From the NCBI GenBank assembly GCA_034430895.1, contig DAOUDW010000112.1:1-64000 (forward strand): a stretch of DNA of 64,000 nt, given 5' to 3'. The stretch's first letter is position 1, and every line of letters starts with the position of its first letter. Positions 8,713-18,319 of this stretch are shown here, piece by piece. Made by a program: the position numbers and the translations under genes. The notes under the pieces are model-generated. The model ran no database searches. It worked only from the letters and a program-made list of their open reading frames with translations, and was not told the origin of the DNA. Origin of the DNA: WVZH01 sp034430895. Its GTDB lineage: Bacteria > Chloroflexota > Anaerolineae > Anaerolineales > E44-bin32.

Positions 8713-9765
8713 ATGTGGAAAAGTAATGTGCTGTTGGGTCTTTTGATTCTCACGATGCTTTCAACCGCCTGTCAAACGGGCACAAATACACCAACCCAGG
8801 CTGAACCGCAACCGCAGACCTCGGACAATCGATGTGGGGATGGGATCTGCGACGGGCCGGAGAACGCCGACAACTGCCCCGAAGATTGCCGTCAGTCGAT
8901 GCCTGACGTGGATGAACAAGCCGTACTCTATCTGGGGTTAATGATTCATCTCGAAGGATGGGGCGACGATGAGAATGAGATCAAATTCGAAGAACACGTT
9001 CGTATCGTTCGCGAGTGGGCAACGCTGTTCGAAACCTACGGCGCGAAGCTCACCCTGGAAAGTAAGGAACTCACCGACGGAATCATCCAATGGGGGGACA
9101 ACGTGTTGTTGGAAATGCAGCAGCGCGGACATGGCGTCGGTGTGCATGCAGACATCGGTGGGAATTCGAACTATAAATGCGCACGATTTGCCAATGATTT
9201 ACGCGCCGAGAAGGAGCAATTGGAGTCGTTGGGTGTTGTGGTCTTGCATGTCTCGGGCAACACCTCGCACTGCGACTGGGTGACCGCTACGGTCGACGCC
9301 GGCTATCTTTTCACCACCGGCATCGTATCGTACAGCGTGATGTCGATGCCCGAAGCGCTGCGTCCGCCCGAGTACCGCGACTGCAAGATGCCATCGGAGT
9401 GCCACGACGTCATTCCCGCCGATCTGGACGATCGCATCCACCCCTGGCGCGCCAACAGCGGCCTGGACTGGCTCACCCACGATACCAATGGCCGTTTGGT
9501 GATTCTGGCGGAAAGCGGCGAGATGCCCACGGAGATGGGAGACATCGAGGCGTTCATTGCCGAACTCGAAGAAGCGATTTCACTTTCCGAACCCGGCATG
9601 GTGAATTTTTATTACGTAGGCAAGAGCATCGGCTCGCCCGTCGAGACCGAGGTGCTCGAAGCCTGGCTGCAGCGCATTCAATCGTACGTGCAATCCGGAG
9701 ATGTGCAGTGGATGACCCTGCCCGAGATGTATGAAGCGTACGTGCAGTGGGAGGGGAATCAGTAA
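8713..9765 (+). CDS. Lipoprotein with a Cys-rich CGDGxCD motif and a polysaccharide-deacetylase-like domain
   Basis: 350 residues. The start at 8713 follows GGAAGGAAA and gives a lipoprotein signal ending LSTAC; an ATG 39 bases upstream adds only charged residues. After a Thr/Gln linker there is a compact motif, CGDGICDGPENADNCPEDC, of a kind found in many secreted bacterial proteins and probably disulfide-bonded or calcium-binding. The rest resembles a deacetylase-like TIM barrel: a strand with MIHLEGW, a long helix, a GHGVGVHADIGG segment, and later HVSGNTSHCDW. I cannot confirm the metal ligands. Likely a cell-surface carbohydrate-active or binding protein. A terminator follows. Confidence 0.6.
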   Translation: MWKSNVLLGLLILTMLSTACQTGTNTPTQAEPQPQTSDNRCGDGICDGPENADNCPEDCRQSMPDVDEQAVLYLGLMIHLEGWGDDENEIKFEEHVRIVREWATLFETYGAKLTLESKELTDGIIQWGDNVLLEMQQRGHGVGVHADIGGNSNYKCARFANDLRAEKEQLESLGVVVLHVSGNTSHCDWVTATVDAGYLFTTGIVSYSVMSMPEALRPPEYRDCKMPSECHDVIPADLDDRIHPWRANSGLDWLTHDTNGRLVILAESGEMPTEMGDIEAFIAELEEAISLSEPGMVNFYYVGKSIGSPVETEVLEAWLQRIQSYVQSGDVQWMTLPEMYEAYVQWEGNQ

Positions 9766-9799
9766 AGAATCGTGTAAGTTTCCATCCACAGAAGTCAGG

Positions 9800-9826
9800 A
9801 CAGCCCTCCGTTAGGGCTGTTTTGTT
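9800..9826 (+). terminator. Rho-independent terminator
   Basis: Perfect eight-base stem ACAGCCCT / AGGGCTGT with a five-base loop, followed by a T-rich run. It lies 35 bases after the deacetylase-like gene. Confidence 0.85.
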
Positions 9827-9948
9827 ACCTGACGCCACGCTCCTCCACATGCAGGTAAACCTTGATAAGTGCACGCTTCTCTACCATACTTATACTAAGC
9901 ATGTACCTGTAGCAGAGAAATCCACCAGACCACATTGGAGATTTAAGT

Positions 9949-10668
9949 ATGGCACAACAACACAGCAATGGTATCAATAACAATTGGAAACCTCTGCTCA
10001 AAGCTGGTGCGGTTGTCCCGTTGATTACGCTGGCCACATATGTCATTGAGGTGATCGGCGTAATCCTGGTTGGCGACCCGTATCCGACCCAGGCGATCGA
10101 GTGGTTCACATTGTTCGAGGACAACAAATTGCTTGGATTGCTGGCGCTCAATGTCTTTGATGTGATTTCCATCGCAGTGCTGGGGGTGATGTTTCTGGCC
10201 CTATATATGGCCCTGAAACAAAGAGATGAATCGAGCATGCTGATCGCTTTATTCTTCGCCATCCTAGGAATCACCGTTTTCGTCGCCTCGCGCGCCGACA
10301 TGGGATCCACGATGCTCAAACTCAGCGACGAGTACGCAGCAGCAACGACGCAGGTGCAAAAAGACCAGTTACTGGCCGTGGGACAGGCCTTGGCGGCTCC
10401 CGTTCGCGCCACGATCGACACCATGGGGTACTTCTTCGTCGCCGCCGCCAGTCTGATTGTCTCGGTCGTCATCCTGCGCAGCGGGACCTTCAGCAAAGCG
10501 ACGGCGTATGTGGGCATACTTGGATTCGTCATCGCACTTGTCAGCCGCCTCGGCCTCGTCATTGATTCATCGCTCGGGGAGATGCTCATGCCCATCCATG
10601 GATTCGTTTGGTTGATCTGGTGGGTGTTGATCAGCCGGGGACTTTTCCGGCTTGCGCGGGAGAGTTGA
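9949..10668 (+). CDS. DUF4386-like multi-pass membrane protein, paralog 1
   Basis: 239 residues with about six transmembrane helices. Shared family features: an amphipathic WFxLFxDNxLLGLL segment after helix 1, then a central signature of EYAAATTxxQxxxxLAxGQAL, then SxxxLRSxTFSKATAYVG before the last helices. The same signature recurs at 16181, 16951 and 21021 (minus). I assign DUF4386 from memory, so the exact Pfam match is uncertain. Function unknown. The MalT-like regulator starts 62 bases downstream on the same strand, which suggests co-transcription. Confidence 0.7.
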   Translation: MAQQHSNGINNNWKPLLKAGAVVPLITLATYVIEVIGVILVGDPYPTQAIEWFTLFEDNKLLGLLALNVFDVISIAVLGVMFLALYMALKQRDESSMLIALFFAILGITVFVASRADMGSTMLKLSDEYAAATTQVQKDQLLAVGQALAAPVRATIDTMGYFFVAAASLIVSVVILRSGTFSKATAYVGILGFVIALVSRLGLVIDSSLGEMLMPIHGFVWLIWWVLISRGLFRLARES

Positions 10669-10730
10669 TAAATTCAAGAGCCTTGAGATAGAAGGCAGAG
10701 GCCCAGCACCTTGAAGGCAAAGCGCGTGAT

Positions 10731-13466
10731 ATGTCTGGTCTGCTAACGACGAAACTGAATCGACCCTCCCTTCCCGGGAAATGGGTCAAACGAACATCCC
10801 TGATACGACGGTTGAACGAGGGGCTCGAATCCGGCCATCAGGTCATCCTCGTTTCGGCCCCGGCGGGATTCGGCAAGACCATTTGCGTCAGCGAATGGGT
10901 CGATTCGCGGGATCAATGGCCGGCAGCCTGGTTTTCGCTCGATCCGGCAGATGACGATCCAGGTCGTTTTTTTTCCTACCTCATCGCTGCGCTGCAAGAA
11001 ATCGACGCCGAAATCGGAAGTGAGATCGAAGGGGTGCTGCGCGCCGGACAGCTCCCTCCCGTCGAGATCTTCAGCACGACCCTGATCGGTGACATCCTGA
11101 GCGTCAAAAACCGGTTCTTGCTGGTGCTGGATGATTTTCAGGTGATCCAGGATGACTACATCCTGCATGTTTTTGAAAACCTGCTGGCGAATCTTCCCCC
11201 GGCGATTCACTTGGTTCTGATCACGCGGGAAGATCCCTCATTGCCGCTGGCTCGTTTGCGCGTGAACGACAAACTAAGCGAGATTCGAGCGGGCGACCTG
11301 CGTTTTACGGAGAATGAAGCCGAGGTGTTTCTCAATCAGCTTATGGGGCTTTCCCTTTCGCAACCCGACCTGCAGGCGTTGGTAGAACGCACAGAAGGCT
11401 GGATCGCCGGTTTGCATCTCGCTGGTTTGTCGATCCGGGACAGAGAAAACCCTTCCCGATTCATCGCCAACCTCAGCGGCAGTCATCGTTTCATCTTGAG
11501 CTACCTGACCGAGGAAGTACTCAGCAGGCAACCGGAAGAAATCCAACGCTTCTTAGTTCAGACGTCGATTTTGACGCGCCTGACCGGGGATTTGTGTGAT
11601 GCGGTCACAGGACGCAAGGACAGCCGAGCGTTGTTGGAAGATTTACTCAATGCCAATCTTTTCTTGATCCCCCTGGATGACGAACAGCGCTGGTATCGCT
11701 ATCACAACTTATTTGCCGATTTGCTCCGCGATCGTCTGGAGACCTTCGATCGGGATTCGGTAGCCGACCTGCACCAACGCGCAAGTCAATGGTATAAGCG
11801 AATGGACATGCCCAGCGAGGCCGTCGAACATGCGATGGCGGCCAGGGATTATGCCTCGGCGGTCCGCTTGATCGAAAGCCATGCCATGGACATGCTCATG
11901 AAATGGCACATTAAAACGGTGGACGGTTGGCTGCAGGCGATTCCGCAGGCCTGGTGTGCGCAAAGCGCTGAAGCCAATTTGGCATTCGCCTGGATGTACA
12001 TCCAGCGCGGGGCTTTTTCGCAGGCGGCTCCGTATCTAAGCCGTTTGCAGGAGATGCACACCGAAGGCAAAATCGGTGAAGCAGATCCAAATCTGAAAGC
12101 CAAATGGCTTGCGCTGCAGATCATGCTGCTCAACGCACAGGGTCAGCCTGCAGAAAGTCTGAAGTTGGCGAACAGGGCCTTAGAACGCATTCCCCAGGAC
12201 GATGGGCGTGTACGCAGCATGATCCATTTGGGACTGGCCAGTGCATACCAACAGCTCGATGATTATGACCGTGCCCTGGGCGCCTTTCAAGAGATCATCC
12301 GGTACGGCGAAGCGGTGGGCAATTCGGTCTATGAACTGTTGGGTATTTCCGGTCTTGCGCTGATGGCCATCCAGCATGGCCAGCTGCATTTCGCCTTCGA
12401 GATTGTCTCGCGCGGGATCGAACGCATGGAGCGCTCAGGTTCATTGCCCCCGATCAGCACCGCGGTGTACGGCGAACTCGGTGTGGTTCATTACCAATGG
12501 CACCAACTGCAGAAAGCACATGCATATTTTCAGCGCGCCATTCGCGTGAGCGAGTTGAGCGGGTACAGCGATGCGAAAGTGTATTACGGAGTCGTTCTGT
12601 CCCGCCTGCATCAACTTGAAGGTGATCTGGAAGCCGCCGACCGGGAGATTCAGCGTGTCTCGGGCATGATGCGTTCGGAGGCGCCGACGGCGGTGCGAGA
12701 AGAAGCGTTGGCCCAGGAGATTCGCATCCATCTGGCCCGCAATCGTCTCGCCAGTGCGGAGGCCATCCTCACACCGCTGGGCTTTTCTTTTCAAGATGGA
12801 TTCGTCCACCCCGATCAGGAACCCGCCCAGATCATCACGCCGCCCACCGGTGCGCTGTACACCAGTGCATTTCGCATCCTTCTCTACCGAGCGCGGGTTA
12901 AGCGAGAGACGGCAAGTTTGAAGGCAGGAATTGCATTGGCGGATCGCCTCGTCGATGAAGCCTTGGGGCGTCAATATCATCTTCTCGGCTTAGAGCTGCT
13001 TCTGCTTCGCGGCCAGATGCACGCCGCTGCCGGCGATGTGGAAAAAAGCGATGCGGACACGATCCGGGCCCTGGAATTGGCCGAGCCGGAAGGTTTCATC
13101 AGCATCTTCATCGATGAAGGGGATCCGCTTTTCGACACGCTGACGACGCTGCTGGAGCGGGACGAAATTGGAAACGTTAGCCCGGGTTATATCGAAAAGA
13201 TTTTGGCAGCGTTCCCGGGAAAGCAGCGGGTTGACGATTCCGGTGAACCCAAAACCGAAGAATCCGTACTGATCGAACCCCTGAGCGAGCGCGAGAAGGA
13301 AGTCCTTACCTTGATTGGTGAGGGCTTATCCAATCAAGAAATCGCCGAGCGCCTGGTGATCACAGTACACACGGTGAAAAAACACAGCAGCAACATTTAC
13401 GGGAAGCTGGGGGTAAACAGCCGCACGCAGGCGGTCGCCCAAGCGCGTCAGTTGGGACTGCTCTGA
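10731..13466 (+). CDS. MalT-like (LAL-type) ATP-dependent LuxR-family regulator
   Basis: 911 residues, the usual size for this class. An N-terminal STAND-type NTPase carries Walker A APAGFGKT (43-50) and a Walker B strand FLLVLDDFQ near 130. The middle (about 340-800) is rich in TPR-like helical pairs. A LuxR helix-turn-helix closes the protein (about 848-911, starting LSEREKEVLTLIGEGL). In MalT relatives, ligand and ATP binding drive multimerisation at promoters; the ligand here is unknown. It follows a DUF4386-like gene and is convergent, only 12 bases apart, with the broken propeller gene. Confidence 0.9.
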   Translation: MSGLLTTKLNRPSLPGKWVKRTSLIRRLNEGLESGHQVILVSAPAGFGKTICVSEWVDSRDQWPAAWFSLDPADDDPGRFFSYLIAALQEIDAEIGSEIEGVLRAGQLPPVEIFSTTLIGDILSVKNRFLLVLDDFQVIQDDYILHVFENLLANLPPAIHLVLITREDPSLPLARLRVNDKLSEIRAGDLRFTENEAEVFLNQLMGLSLSQPDLQALVERTEGWIAGLHLAGLSIRDRENPSRFIANLSGSHRFILSYLTEEVLSRQPEEIQRFLVQTSILTRLTGDLCDAVTGRKDSRALLEDLLNANLFLIPLDDEQRWYRYHNLFADLLRDRLETFDRDSVADLHQRASQWYKRMDMPSEAVEHAMAARDYASAVRLIESHAMDMLMKWHIKTVDGWLQAIPQAWCAQSAEANLAFAWMYIQRGAFSQAAPYLSRLQEMHTEGKIGEADPNLKAKWLALQIMLLNAQGQPAESLKLANRALERIPQDDGRVRSMIHLGLASAYQQLDDYDRALGAFQEIIRYGEAVGNSVYELLGISGLALMAIQHGQLHFAFEIVSRGIERMERSGSLPPISTAVYGELGVVHYQWHQLQKAHAYFQRAIRVSELSGYSDAKVYYGVVLSRLHQLEGDLEAADREIQRVSGMMRSEAPTAVREEALAQEIRIHLARNRLASAEAILTPLGFSFQDGFVHPDQEPAQIITPPTGALYTSAFRILLYRARVKRETASLKAGIALADRLVDEALGRQYHLLGLELLLLRGQMHAAAGDVEKSDADTIRALELAEPEGFISIFIDEGDPLFDTLTTLLERDEIGNVSPGYIEKILAAFPGKQRVDDSGEPKTEESVLIEPLSEREKEVLTLIGEGLSNQEIAERLVITVHTVKKHSSNIYGKLGVNSRTQAVAQARQLGLL

Positions 13467-13478
13467 CAGCCTTTCGTT

Positions 13479-14801
13479 TCAATAATTTAAATCAAAGACA
13501 TAGATACCCGAACTCGTACTGATCCAAAATTTGTTAGTGGAATCGACAAATAATGAGTATGTATCTGTAAAAGGAAGGATATTTTCAGCCTGGTATCGAG
13601 ATAATGGAGCTTCATCAGGATCGCTTGAAAAAATAAGAAATTCGGAAGACCCATCAATGGATTGCAGATCATCTGTGCCCGGCACATATTTCGCCAAGTA
13701 CGCTCCCAGGCTCATATCTCTAAGCCATAAAACACCATTTCGATCAATTACCATCGGTCCAGGATTATAATATCCTAGGTAATCCCATATCGGTTGGGCA
13801 CGTAGATAGAATTGATCATCATAAAATTCAAATAATCCTCGTCCTGCCTCATAAAACCAGATATGATCTTGTCCATCCACAACCAAAGATACCATTCCGT
13901 CGTAATAGCATATCGAATCTGAAAATAATTCCCTCTGGTTGAATATTGTCCATTCACCTTCTTCATAATATGCCAACCCACTGCCGCAATTTTCAGAAAG
14001 GCCTACCCACCAAACATAGGGTCTACCTTTTGAATCAAATACCAGATTAGAAATAGTAACAACCGGCAAGCTGCTTGCGACTGTCAACGGATTCCAAGAA
14101 TAACCATCATAAGATAAAAAAACATCATCTGTAGTATAAGACGAACAAGATATCCATACATCACCATTGGGGGAAATTTCCATCCACCGAAGACGTTGCC
14201 CATCTAGCTTTCCATACCTTAAGTTAACCTTGCCATCAAGATATTGATACACTCCGTCCGATAAAATAAACCATACGGAGCCGTCATTCCCAATGTCTAC
14301 ATGAGACCACCCTGAAAATTGAGGTTCGGCAGCAATAAGTTCCCATTCCTGTCCGTCAAAACGGACTAATCCATGCTCGGTTCCCATCTAAAATACGCCG
14401 TTCTCATCTTCTTCCATATCTTCGAAGTGAAAAAACCGATAATAAGGTGCAGACGGCAGCTCGATCCCAGCCACAGACACTACATATACCGTCCACGCTC
14501 CTGGTTTGTAATTGGGGATTAAATTTTCAAGTTCTGGCGTTCTGGTTAGCAGCAGTTCTATTTTGGACAAATCGGGAGTAATTGTTGCTGTCGGTTGATG
14601 TGTGCTCGTCAATGTCAGCGTAGCAGATTGTGTTGCGGATGATGTCGTCATTATTGTCTCCGCCGAAATTGGCTGAAGCGTTTTTAATGAACTCGGCGTG
14701 GTTGAAGAATCTGCAACCTGGCCCGAAGTGCAAGCGCTGAGGGCAATAACAGCATTAATGGCAACCCATATGCAACACAATTTGCCAATCTTTTTTTTCA
14801 T
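13479..14801 (-). pseudogene. Propeller lipoprotein interrupted by an in-frame amber codon
   Basis: Two minus-strand frames, 14801-14388 and 14387-13479, are in the same phase, separated only by the TAG at 14388-14390. The upstream part has a lipoprotein signal ending LSAC, a Ser/Thr linker and a short domain, and ends ENGVF. The downstream part begins MGTEHGLVRFDGQEW. Propeller blades usually read 'GVFWxGTxxGLxRFDGxxW', so the stop very probably replaces a Trp codon (TGG to TAG). Restored length is about 440 residues, close to the intact relative at 319-1623. The locus is AT-rich compared with its neighbours. It is either a recent pseudogene, a readthrough site, or a sequence error. Confidence 0.8.
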
Positions 14802-15229
14802 GTCGTTTCCTTCTCCATAGTTCCCAATTATAGAATTCTGTGAGTTATCCCATTATCTTTCCGGGTATGCTGCTCTATAGTTGCCCACTTTTTATCGATT
14901 TACCTTGAAAATTAACCCCGGTGGAGATAGATCTGCACCTCGATTCTTCAGGTTGTCCTCGTCGATAACGTCTTATCACTTTACTTAAATCATAATCTTG
15001 CCGCATTTTCACGACGATTTGCCTTCGATTTACCTATTGATTTCTAACGTCGAGGGACAACAACAGGAGGACTCCTTAGTCACCGATTACACTTTCGAGT
15101 AATCCGGATTCCCCTTGCCGTACAACATGAATACATCTTTCGTGGGCTGACTTTGCAAAACCGCATCTCTAGAATGGAACCGCAGCACCAATCCATTTTC
15201 GAGAAGTAGTTTTCGTGGAAAGGGCGAAG
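14802..15229. other. Divergent intergenic region with a partial repeat
   Basis: About 430 bases between the broken propeller gene (minus) and a small gene (plus). It contains a reverse-strand partial copy of the dispersed repeat (14843-14870). A minus-strand frame at 15087-15299 overlaps the next gene and was not accepted. Confidence 0.45.
14843..14870 (-). repeat. Dispersed intergenic repeat, partial copy 4
   Basis: On the minus strand it reads CATACCCGG, AAAGATAATGGGATAA, CTCA, matching the 3' end of copies 2 and 3 (CCCGGCAAGA-TATGGGATAAG). It lies just upstream of the broken propeller lipoprotein gene. Confidence 0.45.
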
Positions 15230-15454
15230 ATGAAAGACATGCAGACGTATGCCATCCTGCTTCGCGACCGGATCGATCCGCAGGAGATCGGTGCCGCAAG
15301 CCCGCTGCGCATGGAAGTGGACTGCTTGGAAGGACAGAACACGAAATTCGAAGTCCACACCGATCAATCCGGCATCATCGGATTGCTGCGCTACCTTCAC
15401 GGACGCGGGTTCGTGATCTTGTCCGTGAACTGCAAATCGGAAATTCGGGAGTGA
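15230..15454 (+). CDS. Small hypothetical protein ahead of a flavodoxin
   Basis: 74 residues. GAAAGGG just upstream favours the ATG at 15230 over the one at 15215. The sequence alternates strands and one helix (LRMEVDCLEGQ, then TDQSGIIGLLRYLHGRGF), like a small ACT-like or ferredoxin-like fold, but I recognise no family. It ends three bases before the Tat flavodoxin start, so the two are almost surely co-translated and probably functionally linked. Confidence 0.6.
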   Translation: MKDMQTYAILLRDRIDPQEIGAASPLRMEVDCLEGQNTKFEVHTDQSGIIGLLRYLHGRGFVILSVNCKSEIRE

Positions 15455-15457
15455 ACA

Positions 15458-16129
15458 ATGTCATCCGAAACGAAACCATCCAAAGGAATATCCAGGCGGG
15501 GATTGATCAAAGCCGGTTGTGTTGGCACAGCGGCTGCCGGCTTAACCCTGTGTGGCGTCAACCTCGCTGCCCCCGAACCGTCGCCGATCGATCTTGATGC
15601 ATACACGTTTGGCAAGGAGTGCGAAAATCGTATCCTCATCGCCTATGCGAGCGCAACAGGATCGACCGCAGAGATCGCTTCAGAAATCGGGAAAACGATC
15701 GGCCAGGCCGGTTTTCGCGCAGACGTAAAACCAATCCTGGAACGACCATCTCTCGCTGATTACCAGGCGGTATTACTTGGCAGCGCAGTGCAGCACGCCA
15801 ACTGGCTGCCGGAGGCGATCGAATTCGTCAAAATGAACCAGCAGGCGCTCCATCGAATTTCCGTGGCGCTTTTCACCGTCCACATCCAGAACCTCGGAGA
15901 TGATGAAGCCAGCTGCAGGAATCGGTTGGCTTATCTCAACGATGTGCGACCGCTGTTGCAGCACGTTGATGAGGCGTTCTTCGCTGGCAGGTTCGATCGA
16001 CGCGGGGCGAAGTCGATGCTTCCTGGATGGGTCGCCCGATTCGTCCCCACCATCGATCTGAGAAACTGGGAGAAGATACGCACTTGGGCACAAAGCCTAA
16101 GTCCGTTGCTGAGCCCATCCGTGATTTAA
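15458..16129 (+). CDS. Tat-exported flavodoxin-domain protein (HemG-like)
   Basis: 223 residues. The N-terminus has a twin-arginine signal, SRRGLIKAG, followed by a hydrophobic stretch (about 22-42). From about residue 58 there is a flavodoxin fold: strand ILIAYASATGSTAEIA, where TGSTAE is the FMN-phosphate loop, then AVLLGSAVQHANWLP and VALFTVHI. Flavodoxin-type protoporphyrinogen oxidases share this layout, including the C-terminal helix, but are not normally Tat-exported. The reaction is therefore unproven; an extracytoplasmic FMN redox protein is the safe call. It sits in a run with two DUF4386-like genes downstream. Confidence 0.75.
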   Translation: MSSETKPSKGISRRGLIKAGCVGTAAAGLTLCGVNLAAPEPSPIDLDAYTFGKECENRILIAYASATGSTAEIASEIGKTIGQAGFRADVKPILERPSLADYQAVLLGSAVQHANWLPEAIEFVKMNQQALHRISVALFTVHIQNLGDDEASCRNRLAYLNDVRPLLQHVDEAFFAGRFDRRGAKSMLPGWVARFVPTIDLRNWEKIRTWAQSLSPLLSPSVI

Positions 16130-16180
16130 TCATCGTAAGCTACGCTGCTGAAAAATGATTGCCATTAACAAGGAGTACCA

Positions 16181-16879
16181 ATGACTCAAGTAAATCAAAA
16201 CAACACAGATCTTCGCTGGAATTCGCTCTACAAGATCGGCGGTCTTGCCGTGCTGATAATGATCTTCATCGTCCCGATTCAGATCGCCATCTTCAGCGTG
16301 GCGCCGCCACCGAGTACGGCACAGGGTTGGTTCGAACTGTTCCAAGACAACGCGCTGCTGGGTTTGTTGTCCTTCGAACTGTTATTCATCATCTACGGTG
16401 TACTTGCGATTCCCCTCTCGCTCGCCTTATACATCGCCTTGCGTCGAACCGATCCCGCCTTGATGGCTTTGTATCTTGCGCTCACCATCGCGGGATCCGC
16501 GGCGCTTTTCTCGGCGAGACCGGCTTTGGAAATGCTGCATCTCAGCGGTAAATTCGCGGCAGCTACGAGTGAAACACAGCGCGCCATATACCTGGCGGCG
16601 GGAGAGGGACTTCTGGCGATATTCCACGGCACCAGCTATATGGTCTGTTACCTGTTGGGTTCGATCACGGGCTTAATTCTCTCGGTCGTCATGCTGCGCA
16701 GCACGATTTTCAGTCGTGCAACGGCTTACGTGCGTATCGCTTCAAGCATCCTCGATTTCGGCTTGTTTCTGCCGGTCGTGGGCCTGTACATTTCCGCCTT
16801 CTCGGCCGTGCTGCTGTTCGTGTGGAACATCATGATCGCACGCAGGATGTTCCAGCTGGGGAGAAACGCGCCGATCTAA
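16181..16879 (+). CDS. DUF4386-like multi-pass membrane protein, paralog 2
   Basis: 232 residues, about six transmembrane helices, preceded by AAGGAG. It shows the paralog signatures WFELFQDNALLGLL, KFAAATSETQRAIYLAAGEGLLA and LRSTIFSRATAYV. The N-terminus NNTDLRWNSLYKIGGL closely resembles that of the next gene (DPRWKDLYKIGGF), so these two are likely a tandem duplication. No enzyme motif is visible. Function unknown. Confidence 0.7.
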   Translation: MTQVNQNNTDLRWNSLYKIGGLAVLIMIFIVPIQIAIFSVAPPPSTAQGWFELFQDNALLGLLSFELLFIIYGVLAIPLSLALYIALRRTDPALMALYLALTIAGSAALFSARPALEMLHLSGKFAAATSETQRAIYLAAGEGLLAIFHGTSYMVCYLLGSITGLILSVVMLRSTIFSRATAYVRIASSILDFGLFLPVVGLYISAFSAVLLFVWNIMIARRMFQLGRNAPI

Positions 16880-16950
16880 ACAGCCAATCAGATGCTAAAT
16901 TCACCCACCCATCCACCTTCATTGGATATTAAAGGAGATTTTGGATACCC

Positions 16951-17679
16951 ATGAATACAACAACCACCTATTCCGCAGATCCTCGCTGGAAGGATCTCTA
17001 CAAAATCGGCGGATTTACGGCCGTCATCCTGGAACTGCTCATCGTCCTGGGAGGGATTGCATTCGTCATCTGGTCCTACAGCCCAGGTTCTGCATCGACG
17101 GTTGAAATTTTCACAACGCTCCAGAGAGACCGTTTTGGGGGCTTGATGTCCCTTGACTTCCCCTTGTTCATCAGCAACTTCTTTGGGGTTCTACTCTTTC
17201 TCGCCCTGTATGTTTCCTTGAAAAGCGTCAACGAGTCGTATGCGCTCATCGCCTTGATTGCAGGTTTGCTGGCGGCTGTATTAATTTTCCCGGCTAGACC
17301 CATGGCGGAGTTAATCACGCTGAGTGACGGCTATGCGGCAGCGACGACCGAATTGGCAAGAAGCCAGTATCTGGCTGCCGGGGATGCCTTGCTGGCGCAA
17401 TTCGATGGAACGGCATATCTCGGAAATACCTTCCTAGGCGGTTTGTCGCTTCTCATCAGTTCGCTGCTGATGCTGCGCAGCAAGTTCTTCAGCAAAGCGA
17501 CGGCCTATGTCGGCATCGTAACCAACCTGGCCGTATGCCTCTTCTTCGTGCCTGTCATTGGAACGTATTTCCTGTTCCTGTGTCTTCCGGGGTACGTGAT
17601 TTGGTACGTTCAACTCTGTCGCAGCTTTGTTCAACTCGGACGGGACGCCACACGTGCGGCACTAGATAATGGCAAGTAG
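16951..17679 (+). CDS. DUF4386-like multi-pass membrane protein, paralog 3
   Basis: 242 residues, about six transmembrane helices, with AAAGGAG upstream. Family signatures: LQRDRFGGLMSLDF, GYAAATTELARSQYLAAGDALLA and LRSKFFSKATAYVG. It is the second member of the tandem pair, 71 bases after the first. It contains no Cys, His or acidic cluster suggestive of catalysis in the membrane core. Confidence 0.7.
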   Translation: MNTTTTYSADPRWKDLYKIGGFTAVILELLIVLGGIAFVIWSYSPGSASTVEIFTTLQRDRFGGLMSLDFPLFISNFFGVLLFLALYVSLKSVNESYALIALIAGLLAAVLIFPARPMAELITLSDGYAAATTELARSQYLAAGDALLAQFDGTAYLGNTFLGGLSLLISSLLMLRSKFFSKATAYVGIVTNLAVCLFFVPVIGTYFLFLCLPGYVIWYVQLCRSFVQLGRDATRAALDNGK

Positions 17680-17794
17680 CAAATTGAATCCAAAAAGTGG
17701 ATACACCGAAAGTAAAATTCGCATTTACAATGAGAACAGCACTTTCTAAGTCGAACATATGTAGAAACCAAAACCTGCCTGGAGGAGTGGAAAG

Positions 17795-18103
17795 ATGAAT
17801 AAACATATTCTTGTTTTATTGGCGATTGTATTGTTGCTTGCGTTATCTGCCTGTGCTCCCGGGCCGAATGAAATGGAAGATACAGAAAATTCGGAAGGTG
17901 AAATCGCCGGGTTCTGGCAGGGCTTGTGGCACGGAGTCATCGCACCCGTAACCTTCGTTATCTCTATCTTCAATGACAAAGTGAGCATGTATGAAGTGTT
18001 TAACAACGGCGGCTGGTATAACCTGGGATTTGCCATCGGAGCGACGATCATTACAGGTGGAGGCAGCCGGGGCGCCGGCAAGGTGTCCCGCAGAAGAGAA
18101 TAA
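17795..18103 (+). CDS. Small conserved lipoprotein (FWQGLWHGVIAP type)
   Basis: 102 residues with GGAGGAG upstream. Lipoprotein signal ends LSAC at about residue 20. An acidic linker leads to a membrane-associated segment with FWQGLWHGVIAPVTF, SIFN and NNGGWYNLGFAIG, a pattern I recall from many conserved hypothetical proteins across bacteria. A Gly/Arg-rich C-terminus follows. No function is known to me. It is the last gene of the plus-strand run before a hairpin. Confidence 0.65.
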   Translation: MNKHILVLLAIVLLLALSACAPGPNEMEDTENSEGEIAGFWQGLWHGVIAPVTFVISIFNDKVSMYEVFNNGGWYNLGFAIGATIITGGGSRGAGKVSRRRE

Positions 18104-18234
18104 GTCATTCGACGCAAGCTCTACACGGCAGCATTCTGTGTCCCTAAAGTCCCGGGTTCCCGGAACTGACGGATATCGATGGAGGGCGAGTCGTAATCCC
18201 ACCTGTTGATGTATAATGTGGGCTCGGGTAAATC

Positions 18235-18272
18235 GAGGTGCGGCTTTAAATGGGCCGCACCTCCATGTTTTT
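18235..18272 (+). terminator. Hairpin with T-run in the leader of the MFS gene
   Basis: Perfect ten-base stem GAGGTGCGGC / GCCGCACCTC with a nine-base loop, followed by CATG and five T. It may terminate the upstream lipoprotein transcript. A TATAAT at 18212-18217 lies just upstream, so if that is the MFS promoter the hairpin sits in its leader and could attenuate it. Confidence 0.65.
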
Positions 18273-18319
18273 AGATACACCAGGAACGAATTAATAAGCT
18301 TACTGAGAGTTAGAAAACG

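Noticed and set aside
15087..15299. Minus-strand frame ending DVFMLYGKGNPDYSKV, with a protein-like tail
   Set aside because: It overlaps the well-supported small plus-strand gene, and its first half is Arg/Ser-rich shadow sequence. Only the last 40 residues look natural; a decayed fragment is possible but not supportable.
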